From contig PLMF01000242.1 in NCBI GenBank assembly GCA_003142355.1, positions 2,393 through 12,748 on the forward strand: DNA of 10,356 bases, in the 5' to 3' direction. Each line of letters begins with the position of its first letter. Positions within the stretch are counted from its first letter, which is position 1. The DNA comes from Bryobacterales bacterium. Its GTDB lineage: Bacteria > Acidobacteriota > Terriglobia > Bryobacterales > Bryobacteraceae. A program made the position numbers and the translations under genes. Positions 6,747 through 10,356 of the stretch are shown piece after piece. The notes below the pieces were generated by a model. The model made no database searches, was not told where the DNA came from, and saw only the letters and a program-made list of their open reading frames with translations.

Positions 6747-7118
6747 TCAGCCCGGCGCCGACCCCTCGGGCTTAGCTGGAGGCAGCGTCAGCGCGCGCAA
6801 GACCCCGGACCTGAGCGGTGGCAGATCGTCGATGACGGTGTTCCATACCGTTTCGACATCCACCCTGTCATATTGATGCCGGAGCCAGTTGCCGATGCCG
6901 CGGATATTGTGCCACGGCAAGCCGGGGCACAGACGCTCCGCATCCTCTCCGAGCCGCACCGCCGCCTCGCTGATGAGCAGAAGCTTGCGCTCGACCGCGG
7001 CAATCGTTTTCGGGTCTTCCCGGAACGCGTCCAAGTCCATGTCACGTACGAACCGGACGATCATGTCGACCCCGTCGAGGATATCCCGCAGGGAAAGGAT
7101 GGGCTCCCTAAAAGGCAA
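6747..7118 (-). CDS. HEPN-domain toxin of a HEPN/MNT pair (HepT-like, DUF86)
   Basis: A 123-residue all-helical HEPN protein, the probable RNase toxin of a type VII toxin-antitoxin pair. The family pattern is clear: RDILDG near the start, KTIAAVERKLLLISEAAVRL (37-56), GLPWHNIRGIGNW (66-78) and VWNTVIDDLPPL (91-102). The catalytic site normally reads R-x4-H-x-Y. Here the His81 and Tyr83 positions are kept (RHQY), but the arginine four residues before the spacer is Gly76. Nearby arginines are R73 and R80. In characterised HepT/MntA pairs the tyrosine is AMPylated by the antitoxin. The start is the TTG at 7118, with GAGG 6 nt upstream (7125-7128). This gives an 11-bp overlap with the MNT gene. 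The frame runs on to an ATG at 7220, but that part lies entirely inside MNT. The kinase remnant begins 25 bp after the stop. Confidence 0.85.
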   Translation of the reverse strand: MPFREPILSLRDILDGVDMIVRFVRDMDLDAFREDPKTIAAVERKLLLISEAAVRLGEDAERLCPGLPWHNIRGIGNWLRHQYDRVDVETVWNTVIDDLPPLRSGVLRALTLPPAKPEGSAPG

Positions 7119-7407
7119 GGATGGCCTCGCGCGAGGCTTTGGCGGCAACTGGCTCCTTGAGCCCTTTTGCCGGGGAGAGATCCACGCGGACACCCAGCAT
7201 GTCCGCGAGGCGGCTTTCAATGGCGACCATGTCCAGAAGCGATAGACGCCGTCCGGGGGCGAACTCCGCTATGACATCCACATCCGATACCTTACGGATA
7301 GCCGTCCCCCGCGCGTAGGAGCCGTGCAGGAACAGATGCTCGATGCCCGCGGCTCTCAGCTCGCTCTCATGTTCCCGCAGTTTGGCTACGATTGTAGACT
7401 TGTCCAT
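7108..7407 (-). CDS. MNT-type minimal nucleotidyltransferase antitoxin (MntA-like)
   Basis: A 99-residue minimal nucleotidyltransferase. It contains the full signature GSYARG (29-34) followed by SDVDV (41-45), with metal-binding Asp42 and Asp44 and the third Asp76 in VRVDLS. This fold transfers AMP. In studied HEPN/MNT modules it modifies the HEPN toxin's tyrosine and so silences it. All catalytic residues appear intact, so it should be active. The ATG at 7407 has AGGA 7 nt upstream and an in-frame TAG four codons before it, which fixes the start. It precedes and overlaps the HEPN gene by 11 bp, the common antitoxin-first order, implying coupled translation. Function is inferred from family and pairing. 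Confidence 0.9.
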   Translation of the reverse strand: MDKSTIVAKLREHESELRAAGIEHLFLHGSYARGTAIRKVSDVDVIAEFAPGRRLSLLDMVAIESRLADMLGVRVDLSPAKGLKEPVAAKASREAILAF

Positions 7408-7558
7408 GCCGCGATCCTATATCCGTATTCTCGCGCATCTCAAGCAGCCCCGGAATCGTCGATGGCATCCGCAGGACACCAGGGCGAAGCAGCGGCAGCG
7501 CCGGCGAAGTTGCCAACTGTGAGGAGGTGACCCGGAGTGAGTTCCCAGGGCAGTGCGG
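7408..7558. other. Spacer between kinase stop and MNT start
   Basis: These 151 bp hold no convincing gene. A weak promoter-like pair (TTGAGA, 16 nt, TATAGG on the minus strand, 7443-7416) ends only 8 bp before the MNT ATG and overlaps its ribosome binding site. No strong terminator follows the kinase stop. This is the kinase-side flank of the toxin-antitoxin cassette. No terminal repeat matching the opposite flank (6722-6746) could be seen. Confidence 0.4.
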
Positions 7559-9292
7559 TTACCCCAACTCGATGCGGAACGTGGTGCCTTTGCCGGGCAC
7601 GCTTTCGACCGAGATGCGGCCGTGGTGGTCGCTGACCACCGATTGCACAATCGCCAGGCCGAGACCGGTGCCGTGCGTCTTGGTGGTGTAGTACGGCGTG
7701 AACAGGCGCCTCGACTCCTCGGGAGTGAGGCCCTGGCCCGTATCGGAAACCTCGAGGCGCACGCCACCCTCGAGGGCCATGGTCCGCACCGTGAGAGTTC
7801 CGCCCTCGGGCATGGCGTCGATGGCGTTCAGGATGAGGTTGCGCAACACGCGGGTCATCTGGTCCGGGTCGGCCTGGACGGGGAGCAGGCGAGGATCGAT
7901 CTCGACGTTGGCGCGCACCCGCGCTTGGGCGAGCTGCGGCTCGAACAGCTTTAGGGTGTCGCTCACCAGCTCGTTGAAGCTCACCGGCTGCATTTCAGGT
8001 GCGGGCATCCTGGCGAAATCGCTGAACCGCGCGACGATCTGCTTCAGGTTGGCCAGCTCGGCGAGCAGGGTGGCGGCGCCTTCGCGGAAAACTTCGTCGA
8101 ACTGTTCGGGGTAGCGCTCGCGCGCCCGCTGCATGTTCTCGACCGTGATCTGGAGCGGAAACAGCGGGTTCTTGAGCTCGTGCGCCAGGCGCCGCGCCAG
8201 TTCGCGCCACGCCGCTACGCGCTCGGCCTGCACCAGGCGCTCGCGCTGCGCCACCAGTTCGTGGGTCATGCGATTGAAGGCGCGCGCCAGTTGCCCGATT
8301 TCGCCGGCGGAAGACGACGCGACCGTCGCCCCCCAGTCTCCGGCCGCCACCCGCGCGGCGCTCTCCGCCAGCCGCAGCACCGGGCGCGTGACGCGGGTGG
8401 TGGCCCACCAGCTCAGCGCAATTCCCAACAGGATGCCGGCCGCGGCCACCGCCATGCCGGTCCGGCGGAGGACCGACTCCAGCTCCACCAACTCGCGCCG
8501 CGAGCTCGCAATCAGCAGCACGCCCAGCAGATCCTCCTGGTAACCCGTGAGCGGCAGGGCGTGAAAGGTCTCCGCGCTGGCGCCACTCCCCAGCGTGCGG
8601 CCGATGGCGCGTTTGCGCTGTTGTACCTGCTCGATGAGAGGCCGGACGCGGAGCACGTCCTCGGCTCGCCCACCCACCAGCTCCGCCGGCGAAAACCCCG
8701 GTTCGAGATTGCGATACAAGAGCACTCGCATTCCTTCCGGCAGCACCAGGCTGGAGAGAAATTCGCGGTCGAGCTGCTGCCCGCCGGCGACATACAGTTG
8801 GCGGCCGCCGGCGCTTGCCGTGCCCACCGCCACCAGCGACAGCGCGACGCCATCCGGCATCTCCTCTCGCCTCAAGAAGGCGCCGCGCGATTCCCAATCC
8901 GCGGGCTCCGCCAGCCAGTCCTGCTTGTAGCCGAACCGGGCGGGCCATTGGGCGGAGGATACAATCGTGCCGTCGCCCGCCACCAGCTCGAGCAGGCCGA
9001 GCCCGTGCGCCGAGGCGAGCGACGCGGCTTCGTTGTAGTAAGGGGAATAGTCGGCGGAGATGGCGATGTTGACGGCGGCCTCGGAAGCCGCGATGCCATT
9101 CACGGCGCGCACGATCTGCTGCCCGCGCTCGGCGAACTGCTTGCGGAACTGCGCCACCAGCCCGTTCACGCGCTGCGTTTCCAGGCGCTCGAATGCCTGG
9201 CGGGTGCTGTCGGTAACCAGCCACTCGACCAGGGCGACCGAGGCCACCACCGCCACCGTGAAGACGAGCAGCAGGCGGGTGCGGAAGGTCAT
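7559..9292 (-). CDS. Membrane sensor histidine kinase, NtrY-like
   Basis: A 577-residue inner-membrane sensor kinase. TM1 is at about 6-27, a periplasmic sensing region of roughly 250 residues follows, and TM2 is at about 279-298. A HAMP domain (about 299-352, TRVTRPVLRL to GEIGQLARAFNRM) leads into the dimerisation domain with phosphoacceptor His371 in LAHELKNPLFPLQ. The ATPase domain has the N-box NLILNAIDAMPEGG (485-498), G1 DTGQGL (517-522) and G2 HGTGLGLAI (540-548). It should phosphorylate a response regulator, most plausibly the sigma-54 regulator at 3269-4660. The start is taken as the ATG at 9292 (GGAAGG upstream), overlapping the binding-protein stop as ATGA, rather than an ATG seven codons earlier. 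The last codons and part of the HAMP region recur in the remnant at 6553-6721. The ligand is unknown. Confidence 0.93.
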   Translation of the reverse strand: MTFRTRLLLVFTVAVVASVALVEWLVTDSTRQAFERLETQRVNGLVAQFRKQFAERGQQIVRAVNGIAASEAAVNIAISADYSPYYNEAASLASAHGLGLLELVAGDGTIVSSAQWPARFGYKQDWLAEPADWESRGAFLRREEMPDGVALSLVAVGTASAGGRQLYVAGGQQLDREFLSSLVLPEGMRVLLYRNLEPGFSPAELVGGRAEDVLRVRPLIEQVQQRKRAIGRTLGSGASAETFHALPLTGYQEDLLGVLLIASSRRELVELESVLRRTGMAVAAAGILLGIALSWWATTRVTRPVLRLAESAARVAAGDWGATVASSSAGEIGQLARAFNRMTHELVAQRERLVQAERVAAWRELARRLAHELKNPLFPLQITVENMQRARERYPEQFDEVFREGAATLLAELANLKQIVARFSDFARMPAPEMQPVSFNELVSDTLKLFEPQLAQARVRANVEIDPRLLPVQADPDQMTRVLRNLILNAIDAMPEGGTLTVRTMALEGGVRLEVSDTGQGLTPEESRRLFTPYYTTKTHGTGLGLAIVQSVVSDHHGRISVESVPGKGTTFRIELG

Positions 9293-10302
9293 GGCCGGCC
9301 GCCTTCCACCCACAGGTCTTCAAAACGCCACTCGCCCAGAGGCGTGATGCCCGCCTTGCCCTTCACCCGCGGATTCACCCCGTAGACATCCGGAAGATGG
9401 AACAGCGGGATGACGCGGAAGCCTTCGAGCAGCGCGCGCTCGGCGGCGTAGAGCGCCACCGGAGAATCGGCTGGCTGCGGCTCGGGAAGGCCCAGCGAGA
9501 CGGCAATGCCCGCCAATGCGCGCGCCGGATCCAGTGACCCGATACGCACTTCCACCAGGCGCACATCGGCGCCGGCGGCCTGCGGAACCACGGAAACCGC
9601 CAGGCCTGCATCGCGCGCGTTGAGGGCGATGCGCTCCGCAATGGCCCGCGCCGCGGTGTCCTCGACGCCGAGTGTAATGGCTCGCGCCGCGGCCGGAATC
9701 CCCGCCACCAGCGTGCGCCCCCTGGCGGCATCGGCCGCGGCTGGGAACAGAAAAGCGTAACCCGAGAGCCACTGTGGCAGCAGCGCCGCGGAGACCTCGC
9801 CCTGGCGTTGCAGCAGCACGTTGTGGATGGCGGCGCGGTCCACCGCCAGCGCCAGCGCTTCACGGATGCGCGCGTCTTCCACCCGCGGAGCGAAAACCAA
9901 CGCCACCAGACGCACCGGCGCGGACGGCCAGAGCTTGCGCCTGGCCGGCTGGCGGCGCAACTCGCTGGGACCAAGTTCCACCACGTCCGTCTTGCCGAGT
10001 TCGAAGTCGATGGATTGGTCGCGCAAAGGCCGCGCCATCTCGATTTCCACGGTGTCGAGAAACGGACGGCCGCCCGGGGCGTTTTCGCCGGCCGCGTACA
10101 TGGCGCGCCGGCCCGCTTCCCAGCGCGTGATGACGAAGGCCCGCGCCAGGTCGGGCATTCCGTAGCCGGCGGCCGGCGGGTCGGGTGTTTCGAAGGACTG
10201 CCGTATTTCGACGTGCAACGTGCCGCCGTAATGCGGGCGGGTGGCAGCCGCCGCGGTTGCCGCCGCGAGCGCCGCCAGGGCGAGGTTACAGGCCAATGCC
10301 AC
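9289..10302 (-). CDS. Short family 5 extracellular solute-binding protein (DppA/OppA-like); true start uncertain
   Basis: A periplasmic protein of at least 337 residues, from the family that binds peptides for ABC importers. Landmarks are YGGTL (25-29), the WEAG to GGRPFLD block (61-83), REALALAVDRAAI (148-160) and VIPLFHLPDVYGVNPRVKG (297-315). Family members are normally about 450-550 residues. Here the segment between about residues 42 and 55, which usually holds well over a hundred residues including the FxDG region, is almost absent, so one lobe is reduced. No permease or ATPase genes are adjacent. Its stop overlaps the kinase start as ATGA. The start shown is GTG 10302, which lacks a Shine-Dalgarno sequence. 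The frame is open to the window edge, and the bases just upstream would encode RLRAKYV, a better signal-peptide n-region, so the gene may begin outside the window. Confidence 0.8.
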   Translation of the reverse strand: MALACNLALAALAAATAAAATRPHYGGTLHVEIRQSFETPDPPAAGYGMPDLARAFVITRWEAGRRAMYAAGENAPGGRPFLDTVEIEMARPLRDQSIDFELGKTDVVELGPSELRRQPARRKLWPSAPVRLVALVFAPRVEDARIREALALAVDRAAIHNVLLQRQGEVSAALLPQWLSGYAFLFPAAADAARGRTLVAGIPAAARAITLGVEDTAARAIAERIALNARDAGLAVSVVPQAAGADVRLVEVRIGSLDPARALAGIAVSLGLPEPQPADSPVALYAAERALLEGFRVIPLFHLPDVYGVNPRVKGKAGITPLGEWRFEDLWVEGGRP

Positions 10303-10356
10303 ATACTTTGCGCGTAACCGAACACCTGCATGAATTGTGGGGCGGACCCCAATAAG

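Noticed and set aside
6900..6920. TGGCAC-like half of a sigma-54 promoter on the minus strand inside the HEPN gene
   Set aside because: The -12 TTGC element is missing at the required spacing, and the match lies in conserved coding sequence.
7119..7220. A longer HEPN start at ATG 7220
   Set aside because: The added residues lie wholly inside the MNT gene in another frame and do not resemble HEPN. TTG 7118 has a well-spaced GAGG.
7416..7443. Promoter-like TTGAGA-16-TATAGG before the MNT gene
   Set aside because: The -10 match is weak and overlaps the ribosome binding site, so a transcript would be nearly leaderless. Not strong enough to list as a promoter.
6553..7659. Direct repeats acting as att sites of an integrative element
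   Set aside because: The 3'-end repeat is suggestive, but there is no integrase, the gene at the repeat is not a tRNA, and the extra HAMP segment in the remnant is not explained by site-specific integration alone.
8180..9385. Long open frames antisense or out of frame to the kinase and regulator genes (8180-9385, 7995-9323, 3386-4666)
   Set aside because: They are typical high-GC shadow frames with Arg/Ala/Pro-rich sequence and no recognisable domain, overlapping genes with clear motifs.
9375..10352. An out-of-frame open frame starting at ATG 10352 overlapping the binding-protein gene
   Set aside because: Its sequence is Arg/Ser/Trp-rich with no family features, while the other frame shows clear family 5 motifs.

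Overview
The window looks like a chromosomal stretch from a high-GC Gram-negative bacterium, most probably an acidobacterium of the Solibacter/Bryobacter type. This rests on a PEP-CTERM sorting tail, several exported enzymes with Sec signal peptides, an NtrY/NtrX-like signalling pair and a YGGTL-type family 5 binding protein. No rRNA or housekeeping marker is present, so the taxonomy is an inference.

Layout. All genes but one lie on the minus strand, so transcription mostly runs from high to low coordinates. At the right end a short family 5 solute-binding protein (9289-10302) overlaps a membrane sensor histidine kinase (7559-9292) by the four bases ATGA. Downstream of the kinase lies a two-gene HEPN/MNT toxin-antitoxin cassette (MNT 7108-7407, HEPN 6747-7118). 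The cassette is bounded on its far side by a 169-bp damaged second copy of parts of the kinase gene (6553-6721). In that copy the end of the HAMP region is joined directly to the last codons, with 193 codons missing in between. Next comes an exported SAM-dependent methyltransferase carrying a redoxin-like N-terminal stub (5694-6494). A strong 26-bp inverted repeat (5601-5686) separates it from the only plus-strand gene, an exported two-domain rhodanese sulfurtransferase (4682-5593). Starting 21 bp away and reading in the opposite direction is a sigma-54-dependent response regulator (3269-4660), probably the partner of the kinase. It is followed by a PEP-CTERM trypsin-like protease (2281-3237), signal peptide peptidase SppA (502-2226) and the start of a CDF zinc exporter (1-500, cut by the window edge).

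How the genes may work together. The binding protein, kinase and sigma-54 regulator could form one envelope-sensing pathway. SppA, the secreted protease, the sulfurtransferase and the CDF exporter would fit an envelope-maintenance theme, but nothing in the sequence proves co-regulation. The most interesting part is 6553-7558, where a toxin-antitoxin cassette sits between an intact kinase gene and a rearranged fragment of the same gene. No CRISPR array, tRNA, rRNA or transposase was found.
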